A stretch of 64,000 nt of DNA from Pantoea dispersa (GTDB taxonomy: Bacteria > Pseudomonadota > Gammaproteobacteria > Enterobacterales > Enterobacteriaceae). Position numbers and translations under genes: made by a program. The DNA lies in assembly GCF_014155765.1 (NCBI RefSeq), contig NZ_SCKT01000001.1, positions 992,001 through 1,056,000 of the forward strand. The letters run 5' to 3'. This document shows, in pieces, positions 39,019 to 49,504 of this stretch. The notes beneath the pieces were generated by a model. The model made no database searches. It was not told the origin of the DNA and worked only from the letters and a program-made list of their open reading frames with translations. The first letter of the stretch is position 1; every line of letters starts with the position of its first letter.

Positions 39019-40158
39019 TCAGTACAGGGAGTGCGTATTGCGCTCAATGTGTTCTTTGATGATGCGGCCATACATCTTGTAGTAACACCAGCTGGTGTAA
39101 GCCAGAATAATCGGCACAAAGATGATGGCGGCCACGGTCATGATCTGCAGCGTCAGCAGGCTGGAGGTCGCGTCCCACATGGTCAGGCTGGTGCCTGGCA
39201 CGGTGCTGGATGGCATGATGAACGGGAACAGCGCAATGCCCGCCGTCATAATGACGCACGCCAGCGTCAGCGAAGAGAAGATAAACGCCCATGCGCCCTT
39301 CTCCATGCGCGAACACAGGATCGTCAGCAGCGGCAGCAGCGCGCCGAGCAGCGGGAACAGCCACAGCACCGGCATCTGTTCAAAATTGACCAGCCAGGCG
39401 CCGGCTTCACGCACCACGTCTTTACCCAGCGGGTTAGACGCCGCGTGATGATCGATTGCGCTTTTCAGCACATAGCCATCAATGCCGTACTTCACCCACA
39501 CGCCGGCCAGTACAAAGCCTACCAGCATCACCAGCGCGCTGATTTGCGCCGCGGTGCGGGAACGCAGGTGCAGTTCGCCGCTGGTGCGCATCTGCAGGTA
39601 AGTCGCGCCCTGGGCCAGAATCATCGCGACGCTGATCACCCCAGCCAGCAGGCCAAACGGATTAAGCAGCTGGAAGAAATTACCGGTGTAGAACAGGCGC
39701 AGGTACTCATCAGCATGGAACGGCACACCCTGCAGCAGGTTACCGAACGCCACGCCAATCACCAGCGGCGGCACAAAGCTGCCAATGAAGATGCCCCAGT
39801 CCCAGGCACCGCGCCAGCGCATATCTTCAATCTTCGACCGGTAATCAAAGCCGACCGGACGGAAGAACAGCGAGGCCAGCACCAGAATCATCGCCACGTA
39901 AAAACCGGAGAACGCGGCGGCATAGACCATTGGCCAGGCGGCGAACAGCGCCCCGCCGGCAGTGATCAGCCAGACCTGGTTACCGTCCCAGTGCGGCGCG
40001 ATGCTGTTAATCATGATGCGACGCTCGGTATCGGTGCGACCGAGGATGCGGGTCAGCATTCCCACGCCCATATCGAAGCCGTCGGTGACGGCAAAACCGA
40101 TCAGCAGAATGCCAATCAGCAGCCACCAGACAAAACGCAACACTTCATAGTCAAACAT
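39019..40158 (-). CDS. cydB: Cytochrome bd-I ubiquinol oxidase subunit 2
   Basis: CydB pairs with CydA in the high-affinity quinol oxidase used at low oxygen. The 379 residues equal E. coli CydB. There are about eight to nine membrane helices; the start MFDYEVLRFVWWLLIGILLI and the segment DGFDMGVG are characteristic. It carries no haem ligands of its own. It starts 11 bases after cydA. Confidence 0.97.
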   Translation of the reverse strand: MFDYEVLRFVWWLLIGILLIGFAVTDGFDMGVGMLTRILGRTDTERRIMINSIAPHWDGNQVWLITAGGALFAAWPMVYAAAFSGFYVAMILVLASLFFRPVGFDYRSKIEDMRWRGAWDWGIFIGSFVPPLVIGVAFGNLLQGVPFHADEYLRLFYTGNFFQLLNPFGLLAGVISVAMILAQGATYLQMRTSGELHLRSRTAAQISALVMLVGFVLAGVWVKYGIDGYVLKSAIDHHAASNPLGKDVVREAGAWLVNFEQMPVLWLFPLLGALLPLLTILCSRMEKGAWAFIFSSLTLACVIMTAGIALFPFIMPSSTVPGTSLTMWDATSSLLTLQIMTVAAIIFVPIILAYTSWCYYKMYGRIIKEHIERNTHSLY

Positions 40159-40169
40159 GGTAGCTCTCC

Positions 40170-41741
40170 TTATCCGCGCGCCGGTTGAGTCACAGCCTGC
40201 ACTGTTTCATGGTGATAGCGGCCGGTTTTCAGGCTGCTTGGACCAAGGCGGGCAAATTTGAACATCAGATACATTTCCGCCACCAGGAACACGGTATACA
40301 GGCCGCAGATCAGGATCATCGAGAACAGCAGATCGCCGACGGTCAGCGACGAGTTGGCCACAGCGGTTGGCAGCACCTCACCAATCGCCCACGGCTGACG
40401 GCCATATTCAGCGACAAACCAGCCAGCTTCGACGGCAATCCACGGCAGTGGAATACCGTACAGCGCCGCTTTCAGCAGCCAGCGATTCTTACCGATGCGG
40501 TTACGAATCACGCTCCAGAACGACAGCGCAATGATGCCCAGCAGCAGCACGCCACACAGCACCATGATGCGGAAGGCAAAATAGAGCGGTGCCACGCGCG
40601 GAATGGAATCCTGCGTTGCCTGCTGGATTTGCGCTTCCGTGGCGTTCGCCACGTCCGGGGTATAACGCTTGAGCAGCAGACCGTAGCCGAGATCCTGTTT
40701 ATGCGTCTCAAACTCACTGCGCACCGCCGGATCTTTACTGCCGGCACGCAGCTCGTTCAGCAGCGCATAGGCTTTCATACCGTTACGGATGCGCACTTCA
40801 TGCTGCGCCAGCAGATCTTTCAGGCCGGTGACCGGCGTATCGACGGAACGCGTAGCAATCAAACCGAGCAGATACGGGATCTGGATGGCGTACTTGTTCT
40901 CCTGCGTCGCCTGATCCGGCACGCCAAACAGCGTAAAGGCCGCCGGCGCCGGCTGGGTTTCCCATTCGGCTTCGATGGCGGCCAGCTTGGTTTTCTGCAC
41001 GTCGCCCATTTCATAGCCGGATTCGTCACCCAGCACGATGACCGACAGCACGGCAGCCATACCGAAGCTGGCAGCGATCGCAAAGGAGCGTTTGGCAAAC
41101 GCGATGTCGCGCCCTTTCAGCAGATACCAGGCGCTGATGCCCAGAATGAACATCGCTCCGGTGGTGTAGCCCGCGGCCACGGTATGCACAAATTTCACCT
41201 GCGCCACCGGGTTCAGCACCAGCTCGGAGAAGCTCACCATCTCCATACGCATGGTTTCGAAATTGAATTCAGAGGCGATCGGGTTCTGCATCCAGCCGTT
41301 CGCCACCAGGATCCACAGCGCGGACATGTTCGAGCCAAGTGCCACCAGCCAGGTCACCGCCAGGTGCTGCACTTTACCGAGGCGATCCCAGCCGAAGAAG
41401 AACAGGCCGACAAAGGTGGATTCAAGGAAGAACGCCATCAGGCCTTCGATGGCCAGCGGCGCACCGAAGATATCGCCGACGTAGTGGGAGTAATAAGACC
41501 AGTTGGTACCGAACTGAAATTCCATGGTCAGACCGGTGGCCACGCCCAGCGCAAAGTTGATACCAAACAACTTGCCCCAGAATTTGGTCATATCTTTATA
41601 AATCTGTTTTCCCGACAGGACATAGACCGTTTCCATGATCGCCAGCAAAAACGCCATACCGAGCGTTAAGGGCACGAACAGGAAATGGTACATCGCCGTC
41701 AGGGCAAACTGTAAACGCGACAGCTCGACAATATCTAACAT
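40170..41741 (-). CDS. cydA: Cytochrome bd-I ubiquinol oxidase subunit 1
   Basis: CydA carries haems b558, b595 and d and oxidises ubiquinol. The 523 residues (E. coli 522) include H19 ([10 protein letters not shown]), the haem region [26 protein letters not shown] around residues 89-114, and the long periplasmic Q-loop (about 250-330). The start [12 protein letters not shown] at 41741 matches the family; an upstream extension is spurious. The first gene of cydABX-ybgE. Confidence 0.97.
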   Translation of the reverse strand: MLDIVELSRLQFALTAMYHFLFVPLTLGMAFLLAIMETVYVLSGKQIYKDMTKFWGKLFGINFALGVATGLTMEFQFGTNWSYYSHYVGDIFGAPLAIEGLMAFFLESTFVGLFFFGWDRLGKVQHLAVTWLVALGSNMSALWILVANGWMQNPIASEFNFETMRMEMVSFSELVLNPVAQVKFVHTVAAGYTTGAMFILGISAWYLLKGRDIAFAKRSFAIAASFGMAAVLSVIVLGDESGYEMGDVQKTKLAAIEAEWETQPAPAAFTLFGVPDQATQENKYAIQIPYLLGLIATRSVDTPVTGLKDLLAQHEVRIRNGMKAYALLNELRAGSKDPAVRSEFETHKQDLGYGLLLKRYTPDVANATEAQIQQATQDSIPRVAPLYFAFRIMVLCGVLLLGIIALSFWSVIRNRIGKNRWLLKAALYGIPLPWIAVEAGWFVAEYGRQPWAIGEVLPTAVANSSLTVGDLLFSMILICGLYTVFLVAEMYLMFKFARLGPSSLKTGRYHHETVQAVTQPARG

Positions 41742-42375
41742 GATGACTCCTTGCTCCTCGCATGAACTCATCCTGCGAATAACAACCACAAACAGCGGGC
41801 AGTGCGATGCAGAATAAGGTCAGGAACGACTGATTATTGATTCCAGTTTTGTTACCGACAGCACAATGCGTACTGCGGCCCGAAGTGAGCGAGTAACAGT
41901 GGTGAAAATTCCCCGAAAAACCGATCGCTTCAGCCTGTTTCGAGCAGGAGTAAGATGAGGAGGCGACAGAATTGATATGACAACGCCTGGCACAAACTCC
42001 TGAAAAATGATGAAAAAGACTGAATTGATGCAGCGCAATTTATACCGGTTGGGTTGCTTTTAGCCAGCGGTAAAGTTTGCTATATATCGCCTTTTATTGA
42101 TCTGGATTAAGACAATAATTTTCCAGATATGTAGTGTTAGAGTTGTTGTTAATTAGTTGTCATAAATCGATGGCGCAATTAAGAAAACAATTACCTTTCC
42201 CGTAATTATTTAACCTCTTTGCCAGCCAGACGCCTGGACGCTGACGGGAAAAAGCACGCCTCTTTGCCCTTCTTTACTCAACGACAAAGTAAGCATAGCC
42301 GCAGAAAATGTTGCCGTTACGTTTTTACTGCAAATGTGTGAGGACGGCTAATGGCCGTGCATGACAGCCATAAAA
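41742..42375. promoter_or_regulatory. cydA upstream region with ArcA- and FNR-like sites
   Basis: This 634-base AT-rich gap separates cydA from the suc terminator and holds no gene. TGTTAATTAGTTGTCA (42147-42162) resembles the ArcA box, and TTGAT-ctgg-ATTAA (42097-42110) an FNR site with one changed half. Both lie 350-420 bases before cydA. In E. coli cydAB is activated by ArcA and repressed by FNR from a similarly long leader. Confidence 0.55.
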
Positions 42376-42397
42376 AAAGCCACCCGCAGGTGGCTTT
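42376..42397 (-). terminator. Terminator of the sdh-suc operon
   Basis: AAAGCCACC-cgca-GGTGGCTTT is a perfect 9-bp stem; read on the minus strand it is followed by TTTTT from the A run at 42372-42378. It lies 20 bases after the sucD stop codon. Confidence 0.92.
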
Positions 42398-42417
42398 GTT
42401 CTTTCAGCAGCAAAATC

Positions 42418-43293
42418 TTATTTCGCTGGCAGTACCGCTTTCACCGCGTCGCCGATATCGGCCAGGCTGCGAACGGTTTTCACACCGGCCGCTTCCAGTG
42501 CAGCAAATTTCTCATCGGCGGTGCCTTTACCACCGGCAATGATGGCGCCGGCGTGGCCCATACGCTTGCCTTTCGGCGCCGTTACGCCGGCGATATAGCC
42601 GACGACAGGCTTGGTCACGTGCTCTTTGATGAACGCCGCGGCCTCTTCTTCAGCGCTGCCGCCGATCTCACCGATCATCACGATCGCTTCGGTCTGCGGA
42701 TCGTCCTGGAACATTTTCAGGATGTCGATGAAGTTGGAGCCTGGGATCGGGTCACCGCCGATGCCCACACAGGTGGACTGGCCGTAGCCGATGTCGGTGG
42801 TCTGCTTAACCGCTTCATAGGTCAGCGTACCGGAACGTGACACGATACCCACGCGGCCTGGCTGGTGAATGTGGCCCGGCATGATGCCGATCTTACATTC
42901 GCCTGGGGTGATCACGCCCGGGCAGTTCGGGCCGATCATGCGCACGCCTGCTTCGTCCAGCTTCACTTTCACCGTCAGCATATCCAGCGTCGGGATACCT
43001 TCGGTGATGGTGATGATCAGTTTGATGCCCGCGTCGATCGCTTCCAGGATACCGTCTTTGCAGAACGGTGCCGGCACGTAGATCACGGTGGCGGTGGCGC
43101 CCGTGGCTTCTACTGCTTCACGCACGGTGTTAAACACCGGCAGACCGAGATGGGTGGTGCCGCCTTTACCTGGCGTCACACCGCCAACCAGCTGCGTACC
43201 ATAGGCCAGCGCCTGCTCAGAGTGGAACGTTCCCTGGCCACCGGTGAAACCCTGGCAAATGACTTTGGTGTTTTTGTCGATCAGAATGGACAT
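42418..43293 (-). CDS. sucD: Succinyl-CoA synthetase alpha subunit
   Basis: SucD forms succinate and a nucleoside triphosphate from succinyl-CoA together with SucC. The 291 residues (E. coli 289) contain the CoA-binding Rossmann start [37 protein letters not shown], and the phosphorylated histidine in [18 protein letters not shown] around residue 246. Its start codon overlaps the sucC stop codon by one base. Confidence 0.98.
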   Translation of the reverse strand: MSILIDKNTKVICQGFTGGQGTFHSEQALAYGTQLVGGVTPGKGGTTHLGLPVFNTVREAVEATGATATVIYVPAPFCKDGILEAIDAGIKLIITITEGIPTLDMLTVKVKLDEAGVRMIGPNCPGVITPGECKIGIMPGHIHQPGRVGIVSRSGTLTYEAVKQTTDIGYGQSTCVGIGGDPIPGSNFIDILKMFQDDPQTEAIVMIGEIGGSAEEEAAAFIKEHVTKPVVGYIAGVTAPKGKRMGHAGAIIAGGKGTADEKFAALEAAGVKTVRSLADIGDAVKAVLPAK

Positions 43294-44459
43294 TATTTAC
43301 CCTCCGCAGCAGCGACAACACGCTGTGCTGCGTCTGTCAGGCTGGTTGCTGCAATGATGTTAAGACCGCTGTCCGCCAGTTTCTTCGCGCCCAGCTCGGC
43401 GTTGTTACCTTCCAGACGTACCACGACCGGTACGTTGACACCCACTTCAGCCACAGCACCGATGATGCCGTCTGCGATCAGGTCGCAGCGCACGATACCG
43501 CCGAAGATGTTAACGAATACCGCTTTCACAGCATCGTCAGACAGGATGATTTTGAAGGCTTCGGTAACGCGCTCTTTGGTTGCGCCGCCGCCAACATCAA
43601 GGAAGTTTGCAGGCTGACCACCGTGGTGTTTCACGATGTCCATGGTGCCCATCGCCAGACCGGCGCCGTTGACCATACAGCCAATGTTGCCTTCCAGCGC
43701 GACGTAGTTCAGTTCCCACTGCGTCGCGTGGGCTTCACGGGGATCTTCCTGGCTTGGGTCACGCATTTCACGCAGCTCTGGCTGACGGAACAGGGCATTG
43801 CCATCGGCACCCAGTTTGCCATCCAGACAGATCAGGTCGCCCTGTTTGGTGATCACCAGCGGGTTGATCTCAACCATCGCCAGGTCGCGCTCCAGGAACA
43901 TGGTCGCCAGACCCATGAAGATTTTGGTGAACTGACTGACTTGCTTGCCGGTCAGACCCAGTTTGAATGCCAGCTCGCGGCCCTGGTATGGCTGCGGGCC
44001 GGTCAGCGGATCCAGCGCCATTTTGTGGATCAGGTGCGGGGTTTCTTCCGCCACTTTCTCGATTTCCACGCCGCCTTCGGTTGACGCCATGAAGATCACG
44101 CGACGGGTGGCACGGTCAACCACCGCACCCAGATACAGCTCCTGATCGATGTCGGTCGCCGCTTCAACCAGGATCTGGTTTACCGGCTGACCATTGGCGT
44201 CAGTCTGGTAGGTCACCAGACGTTTGCCCAGCCAGTTTTCAGCGAAAGCACGAATGTCTTCTTTACTGTTAACCACCTTCACACCGCCCGCTTTACCGCG
44301 GCCACCGGCATGAACCTGACATTTCACCACCCACGGACCCGCGCCAATTTTCGAGGCGGCTTCTTCGGCTTCACGTGGCGTGGTGCAGGCGTAGCCAGTC
44401 GGTGCTGGCATACCATACCGTGCAAACAGCTGCTTCGCCTGGTATTCGTGTAAGTTCAT
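43293..44459 (-). CDS. sucC: Succinyl-CoA synthetase beta subunit
   Basis: SucC provides the ATP-grasp half of succinyl-CoA synthetase. The 388 residues equal E. coli Suc[17 protein letters not shown] opens the protein; [18 protein letters not shown] (about 45-62) is the nucleotide loop, and [16 protein letters not shown] is in the C-terminal half. A 70-base gap with a stable hairpin separates it from sucB. Confidence 0.98.
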   Translation of the reverse strand: MNLHEYQAKQLFARYGMPAPTGYACTTPREAEEAASKIGAGPWVVKCQVHAGGRGKAGGVKVVNSKEDIRAFAENWLGKRLVTYQTDANGQPVNQILVEAATDIDQELYLGAVVDRATRRVIFMASTEGGVEIEKVAEETPHLIHKMALDPLTGPQPYQGRELAFKLGLTGKQVSQFTKIFMGLATMFLERDLAMVEINPLVITKQGDLICLDGKLGADGNALFRQPELREMRDPSQEDPREAHATQWELNYVALEGNIGCMVNGAGLAMGTMDIVKHHGGQPANFLDVGGGATKERVTEAFKIILSDDAVKAVFVNIFGGIVRCDLIADGIIGAVAEVGVNVPVVVRLEGNNAELGAKKLADSGLNIIAATSLTDAAQRVVAAAEGK

Positions 44460-44496
44460 GATGTTCTATCCATTCAGATCTAAACAGGGTTAATTT

Positions 44497-44521
44497 GGGC
44501 GCGCCTCGTGCCAGCGCGCCC
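44497..44521. other. Intercistronic hairpin between sucB and sucC
   Basis: GGGCGCGC (44497-44504) pairs with GCGCGCCC (44514-44521), forming an 8-bp stem in the 70-base gap. It lacks a T run and probably stabilises or tunes the operon mRNA rather than ending it. Confidence 0.5.
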
Positions 44522-44529
44522 GGCGAAAA

Positions 44530-45744
44530 TCAGACATCCAGCAGCAGACGCGCCGGATCTTCCAGCAGCTCTTTCACCGCGACCAGATAGCCGACAGATT
44601 CACGACCATCGATCAGACGGTGATCGTAGGAGAGCGCCAGATACATCATTGGCAGCACCACCACCTGACCATTCACCGCCATTGGGCGATCTTTGATGGC
44701 GTGCATCCCCAGAATCGCGCTCTGCGGCGGGTTGATGATCGGCGTAGACATCAGCGAACCGAACACACCACCGTTGGTGATGGTGAAGTTACCGCCGGTC
44801 AGTTCTTCCACCGTCAGCTTGCCGTCACGGCCTTTCACCGCCAGCTCTTTAATTTTCTTCTCGATGTCGGCCATGCTCAGCGCATCAACATCTTTCAGCA
44901 CTGGCGTCACCAGACCACGCGGCGTTGAGACCGCGATGCTGACATCGAAATAGTTGTGGTACACCACATCGTCGCCGTCGATCGACGCGTTGACTTCCGG
45001 GAAGCGTTTCAGCGCTTCGACCACCGCTTTGATGTAGAAGGACATAAAGCCCAGACGCACGCCGTGACGCTTCTCGAAGGCATCGCCGTACTGCTTGCGC
45101 AGATCCATGATCGGCTTCATGTTGACTTCGTTGAAGGTGGTCAGCATTGCGGTGCTGTTTTTCGCTTCCAGCAGACGCTCGGCCACACGCTTGCGCAGAC
45201 GGGTCATTGGCACGCGCTTCTCGCTGCGGTTGGCGACTGCCTGCGGAGCCGCATCGGCTGCCGGTGCCGCTTTCGCGCCGTCGGCTTTCTTCGCCAGATG
45301 TTTTTCTACATCTTCGCGCGTCAGACGGCCGCCAACACCGGTGCCTTTAATCTGGCTGGCGTCGAGGTTGTTTTCCGCAATCAGGCGGCGCACGGCCGGG
45401 CTGAGCGCGTCATTGCTCTCTTCTTCCAGAGATGCAGTCTGACGCTGTGCAGGCGTAGACTCCTTGCTTTCCACTTTCGCCGTGGTCTCTTTCCCGCCGC
45501 TGTTGCCTTCCTTCAGACGGCCCAGAATCTGGCGCGATGTTACGGTGGCGCCTTCGTCTTCCAGCACCGCTTCCAGCACACCGTCAGCGGCGGCAGGCAC
45601 TTCCAGTACCACTTTGTCAGTTTCGATCTCGACCAGCACTTCGTCGCGGGTCACAGAGTCGCCGGGTTTTTTATGCCAGGTGGCTACCGTGGCGTCCGCT
45701 ACGGATTCAGGCAAATCGGGAACGAGAATTTCTACGCTACTCAT
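44530..45744 (-). CDS. sucB: 2-oxoglutarate dehydrogenase E2 (dihydrolipoamide succinyltransferase)
   Basis: SucB is the core of the 2-oxoglutarate dehydrogenase complex, transferring succinyl groups to CoA. The 404 residues (E. coli 405) have one lipoyl domain with K44 in [12 protein letters not shown], a Pro/Thr/Ser linker, a peripheral subunit-binding domain (about 110-146, [17 protein letters not shown]), and the catalytic domain ending with the active-site [11 protein letters not shown]. It follows sucA by 15 bases. Confidence 0.98.
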   Translation of the reverse strand: MSSVEILVPDLPESVADATVATWHKKPGDSVTRDEVLVEIETDKVVLEVPAAADGVLEAVLEDEGATVTSRQILGRLKEGNSGGKETTAKVESKESTPAQRQTASLEEESNDALSPAVRRLIAENNLDASQIKGTGVGGRLTREDVEKHLAKKADGAKAAPAADAAPQAVANRSEKRVPMTRLRKRVAERLLEAKNSTAMLTTFNEVNMKPIMDLRKQYGDAFEKRHGVRLGFMSFYIKAVVEALKRFPEVNASIDGDDVVYHNYFDVSIAVSTPRGLVTPVLKDVDALSMADIEKKIKELAVKGRDGKLTVEELTGGNFTITNGGVFGSLMSTPIINPPQSAILGMHAIKDRPMAVNGQVVVLPMMYLALSYDHRLIDGRESVGYLVAVKELLEDPARLLLDV

Positions 45745-45759
45745 TTTCTTTCCTTTTAA

Positions 45760-48567
45760 TTAACCAAGGTTCAGCGCGTCATTGACCAGGTCTTGCTGCT
45801 GTTGTTGATGTACGGACATATAGCCCACGGCCGGTGAAGCAGAAGCCGGACGGCCTGCGTAACGCAGTGACGCACCAAATGGAACCACTTCGCGGAAATG
45901 ATGCTGACTGCAATACCATGCGCCCTGGTTCAGTGGCTCTTCCTGACACCAGACGAAATCCTGAACATGGGCGTAATTCTTCAGCGCTTCCTGCACCGCT
46001 TTGTGCGGGAACGGATAGAGCTGTTCGATACGCACGATGGCGACATCGGTCTGCTCGTTCTTACGACGCTGCTCCAGCAGATCGTAATAAACTTTACCGG
46101 AGCACAGCACCACGCGTTTCACCTGCTGCGGATCGAGGTCGTCGATCTCACCAATCGCCGGCTGGAAGCTGCCGTTGGCCAGCTCATCAAGGCTGGATAC
46201 CGCCAGCGGATGACGCAGCAGCGACTTCGGCGACATCACGATCAGCGGACGGCGCATACCGCGCAGCGCCTGACGACGCAGCATGTGGTACACCTGCGCT
46301 GGCGTTGATGGCACGCAGACCTGCATGTTCTGCTCAGCACACAGCTGCAGATAGCGCTCGAGGCGCGCGGAGGAGTGCTCCGGACCCTGCCCTTCATAGC
46401 CGTGTGGCAGCAGCATCACCAGACCACACATGCGGCCCCATTTCTGCTCGCCGGAGCTGATGAACTGATCGATCACCACCTGAGCGCCGTTGGCGAAGTC
46501 ACCGAACTGCGCTTCCCAGATGGTCAGCACGCGCGGCTCGGCGGTGGCGTAACCGTATTCGAACGCCAGAACCGCTTCTTCCGACAGCACCGAATCCCAC
46601 ACCTTGAACTGACCCTGACCGTTATGGATGTGGTGCAGCGGGGTGTAAGTCGAACCGTTCTGCTGGTTGTGAATCACCGCGTGACGGTGGAAGAAGGTGC
46701 CACGGCCGGAGTCTTCACCCGACAGGCGCACCGGAATGCCTTCGTCCACCAGCGTGGCGTAAGCGAGGTTTTCCGCCCCGCCCCAGTCGAACAGCTTGTT
46801 GCCTTCCGCCATCTCTTTGCGGTCGTTATAAATCTTGGCAACGCGCGACTGCACTTCCACCGCTTCCGGAATGCTGCTGATGCGGCGCGCCAGCTCCTGC
46901 AGACGTTTCATGTCCACGGTTTCCGGGTAGCTCTCATCCCACTCGTGGTTGAGGTACGGAGACCAGGTGAACGAGTGCAGGCTCATCGGACGCCATTCCG
47001 GCACCACGCACTCGCCTTCATCCAGCGCATCGCGGTACAGGTTTACCAGCTCGGTGGCATCTTCCTGCGTGGCCACGCCTTCGCTTTCCAGCTGATCGGC
47101 GTAGATTTTGCGCGGCGTTGGATGCTTTTTGATTTTCTGATACATCAGCGGCTGGGTTGCGCTTGGCTCGTCGGCTTCGTTATGGCCGTGACGGCGGTAG
47201 CACACCAGGTCGATGAACACATCGCGTTTAAAGGTGTTGCGATAATCCAGCGCCAGACGGGTAACAAACGCTACCGCCTCCGGATCGTCCGCGTTGACGT
47301 GGAAGATCGGTGCCAGCACCATTTTGCCGATGTCGGTGCAGTACGGGGTAGAACGCGCATCTTTCGGATTCGAGGTGGTGAAGCCCACCTGGTTGTTAAT
47401 CACGATGCGTACGGTGCCACCCACTTCGTAACCGCGAGCCTGCGACATGTTCAGGGTTTCCTGCACCACGCCCTGGCCAATAACCGCGGCGTCACCGTGA
47501 ATGGTGATCGGCAGAACTTTGTTGCTGCCCGGCTCCGCCAGACGATCCAGACGCGCGCGCACCGAGCCCATGACTACCGGGCTTACAATTTCCAGATGCG
47601 ACGGGTTGAACGCCAGCGCCAGGTGCACCAGGCCGCCTTCGGTTTCCACGTCTGACGAGAAGCCCATGTGGTACTTCACGTCACCGGTACCGAGGTGCTC
47701 TTTGTGCTTGCCGGAGAATTCGTCGAACAGATCCTGCGGTTTTTTACCCAGCACGTTGATCAGTACGTTGAGACGGCCGCGGTGCGCCATGCCAAGCACC
47801 ACTTCGCGCGTGCCGCTCTTGCCGGCGTGGCGAATCATTTCGCGCAGCATCGGTACCAGCGCATCGCCGCCTTCCAGCGAGAAGCGTTTGGCACCCGGGA
47901 ATTTCGCGCCGAGGTATTTTTCCAGGCCCTCTGCCGCCGTCAGCTCTTTCAGGAAACCTTTTTTCTCGTCCGCGCTGAATGACGCATGGCCTACTACCGA
48001 TTCCAGACGCTGCTGAATCCAGCGCTTCTCTTCGGTGTTGTTGATGTGCATGTACTCTGCACCAATCGAACCACAGTAGGTCTGCTGCAGTGCGGCATAA
48101 AGATCGGCCAGCTTCATGGTCTCTTTGCCAATGGCGAAAGAGCCTACGTTAAAGCTTTCCTGAAAATCGGCGTCGGTCAGATCGTGGAAGGCCGGATCGA
48201 GATCCGCCACGCGTTCCTGCTTCCACAGGCCGAGCGGATCGAGGTTAGCGTGCTGATGGCCGCGGAAGCGGAACGCATTAATCAGCTGCAGCACTTTAAC
48301 CTGTTTGGAATTAGCGGCCGGATCGGTGACTGTGGAGGTGTAGCGGGTGGCGTCTTTCGCCAGGCGGCGGAAATATTCACGCGTCGTGGAGTGAAACTGC
48401 TCAGGTTTCACGCCGGTGCCCGGCAGCTGCTGGAACATCGAGCGCCACACTTCATCAACAGAGTCAGGATCGGTCAGGAAATCCTCATAGAGTTGCTCTA
48501 TGTAGGACTGGTTCGCGCCGGCCAGCCAGGAGGAGTCCAGCCAGGGTTTCATCGCGCTGTTCTGCAT
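45760..48567 (-). CDS. sucA: 2-oxoglutarate dehydrogenase E1
   Basis: SucA decarboxylates 2-oxoglutarate with thiamine diphosphate and succinylates the SucB lipoyl group. The 935 residues (E. coli 933) include GMAHRGRLNVL and HGDAAVIGQGVVQETLNMS in the cofactor region, the second half EDSGRGTFFHRHAV, and FGDFANGAQVVIDQFISSGE. The start codon is separated from sdhB by about 200 bases with stem-loops, but the sdh and suc genes are probably partly co-transcribed, as in E. coli. Confidence 0.98.
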   Translation of the reverse strand: MQNSAMKPWLDSSWLAGANQSYIEQLYEDFLTDPDSVDEVWRSMFQQLPGTGVKPEQFHSTTREYFRRLAKDATRYTSTVTDPAANSKQVKVLQLINAFRFRGHQHANLDPLGLWKQERVADLDPAFHDLTDADFQESFNVGSFAIGKETMKLADLYAALQQTYCGSIGAEYMHINNTEEKRWIQQRLESVVGHASFSADEKKGFLKELTAAEGLEKYLGAKFPGAKRFSLEGGDALVPMLREMIRHAGKSGTREVVLGMAHRGRLNVLINVLGKKPQDLFDEFSGKHKEHLGTGDVKYHMGFSSDVETEGGLVHLALAFNPSHLEIVSPVVMGSVRARLDRLAEPGSNKVLPITIHGDAAVIGQGVVQETLNMSQARGYEVGGTVRIVINNQVGFTTSNPKDARSTPYCTDIGKMVLAPIFHVNADDPEAVAFVTRLALDYRNTFKRDVFIDLVCYRRHGHNEADEPSATQPLMYQKIKKHPTPRKIYADQLESEGVATQEDATELVNLYRDALDEGECVVPEWRPMSLHSFTWSPYLNHEWDESYPETVDMKRLQELARRISSIPEAVEVQSRVAKIYNDRKEMAEGNKLFDWGGAENLAYATLVDEGIPVRLSGEDSGRGTFFHRHAVIHNQQNGSTYTPLHHIHNGQGQFKVWDSVLSEEAVLAFEYGYATAEPRVLTIWEAQFGDFANGAQVVIDQFISSGEQKWGRMCGLVMLLPHGYEGQGPEHSSARLERYLQLCAEQNMQVCVPSTPAQVYHMLRRQALRGMRRPLIVMSPKSLLRHPLAVSSLDELANGSFQPAIGEIDDLDPQQVKRVVLCSGKVYYDLLEQRRKNEQTDVAIVRIEQLYPFPHKAVQEALKNYAHVQDFVWCQEEPLNQGAWYCSQHHFREVVPFGASLRYAGRPASASPAVGYMSVHQQQQQDLVNDALNLG

Positions 48568-48688
48568 TGTGATCCCTTAAGCATTAATCTGCTTTTTTGA
48601 GGTTTCATTTGTTGCCGCTTACGCGGCTTGCCGTAGTGAGTTCAGCGATACGAACCTGTGCGCAACCGGCGCCTGGCCCGTAAGGGAA

Positions 48689-48757
48689 CCTTTATAAGCG
48701 TGGTCAGTACCGCGCTTATAGAGGCTTCCGTAAACGATCGGGAACCTGAGTTCCCGA
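48689..48757. other. Stem-loops between sdhB and sucA
   Basis: The 206-base gap contains TATAAGCG and CGCTTATA arms (about 48694-48722) and TCGGGAAC-ctga-GTTCCCGA (48738-48757). They are likely processing or stability structures of the sdhCDAB-sucABCD transcript, or an attenuator before sucA. Neither is followed by a strong T run on the minus strand. Confidence 0.5.
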
Positions 48758-48773
48758 CCGTGACTTCCGTTTA

Positions 48774-49490
48774 TTACGCCCCGCGCTGCAGCAGCATCGA
48801 CTTAATGTGGCCGATGGCGCGCGTTGGGTTTAAGCCTTTCGGGCACACGCTCACACAGTTCATGATGCTGTGACAGCGGAAAACACTGAAAGCATCATTC
48901 AGATTGTCGAGGCGCGCATCGGTTTCGGTGTCGCGGCTGTCAATCAGGAAGCGGTACGCCGCCAGCAGGCCGGCCGGACCGATGAACTTGTCCGGATTCC
49001 ACCAGAACGACGGGCACGACGTGGAGCAGCAGGCACAGAGAATACACTCGTACAGGCCGTCCAGGTGCTCACGCTGCGCAGGCGTTTGCAGATGCTCGCG
49101 CGCTGGCGGATTTTCCCCATTATTCAACAGGAAAGGCTTAATCTTCTCATACTGAGCATAGAATTGTCCCATGTCCACCACGAGGTCGCGGATTACCGGC
49201 AGACCGGGCAGCGGACGGATAACAATCTTCTTGCTGCCATTGCCCAGTGCGGAGACCGGCGTGATACACGCCAGGCCATTTTTACCGTTCATGTTGAGGC
49301 CATCGGAGCCGCACACGCCTTCACGGCAGGAGCGACGGAAGGCCAGCGTAGGATCTTTTTCTTTCAGACGGATCAGCGCGTCCAGCAGCATCATGTCGCG
49401 ACCATCTTCCGCTTCGAGGGTGTAATCCTGCATGCGCGGTTTGTCATCGACTTCCGGGTTGTAACGATAGATAGAAAATTCGAGTCTCAT
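48774..49490 (-). CDS. sdhB: Succinate dehydrogenase iron-sulfur subunit
   Basis: SdhB carries electrons from the flavin to ubiquinone through three clusters. The 238 residues equal E. coli SdhB. The cysteine groups are SCREGVCGSDG...LAC ([2Fe-2S], about 55-75), CILCACCSTSCP ([4Fe-4S], about 149-160) and CHSIMNCVSVCPKGLNP ([3Fe-4S], about 206-222). It ends the sdhCDAB gene set, 14 bases after sdhA. Confidence 0.98.
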   Translation of the reverse strand: MRLEFSIYRYNPEVDDKPRMQDYTLEAEDGRDMMLLDALIRLKEKDPTLAFRRSCREGVCGSDGLNMNGKNGLACITPVSALGNGSKKIVIRPLPGLPVIRDLVVDMGQFYAQYEKIKPFLLNNGENPPAREHLQTPAQREHLDGLYECILCACCSTSCPSFWWNPDKFIGPAGLLAAYRFLIDSRDTETDARLDNLNDAFSVFRCHSIMNCVSVCPKGLNPTRAIGHIKSMLLQRGA

Positions 49491-49504
49491 GATGATCTCC
49501 GCAA

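Noticed and set aside
38827-41669. Long open frames antisense to cydB and cydA
   Set aside because: Both mirror conserved membrane-protein genes and have no ribosome site or domain; the same explanation holds for the 46375-47655 frame opposite sucA.
42376-42420. SdhX-like small RNA from the sucD 3' end
   Set aside because: E. coli makes a small RNA here, but this untranslated region is only about 20 bases before the terminator, and I could not identify the conserved seed.
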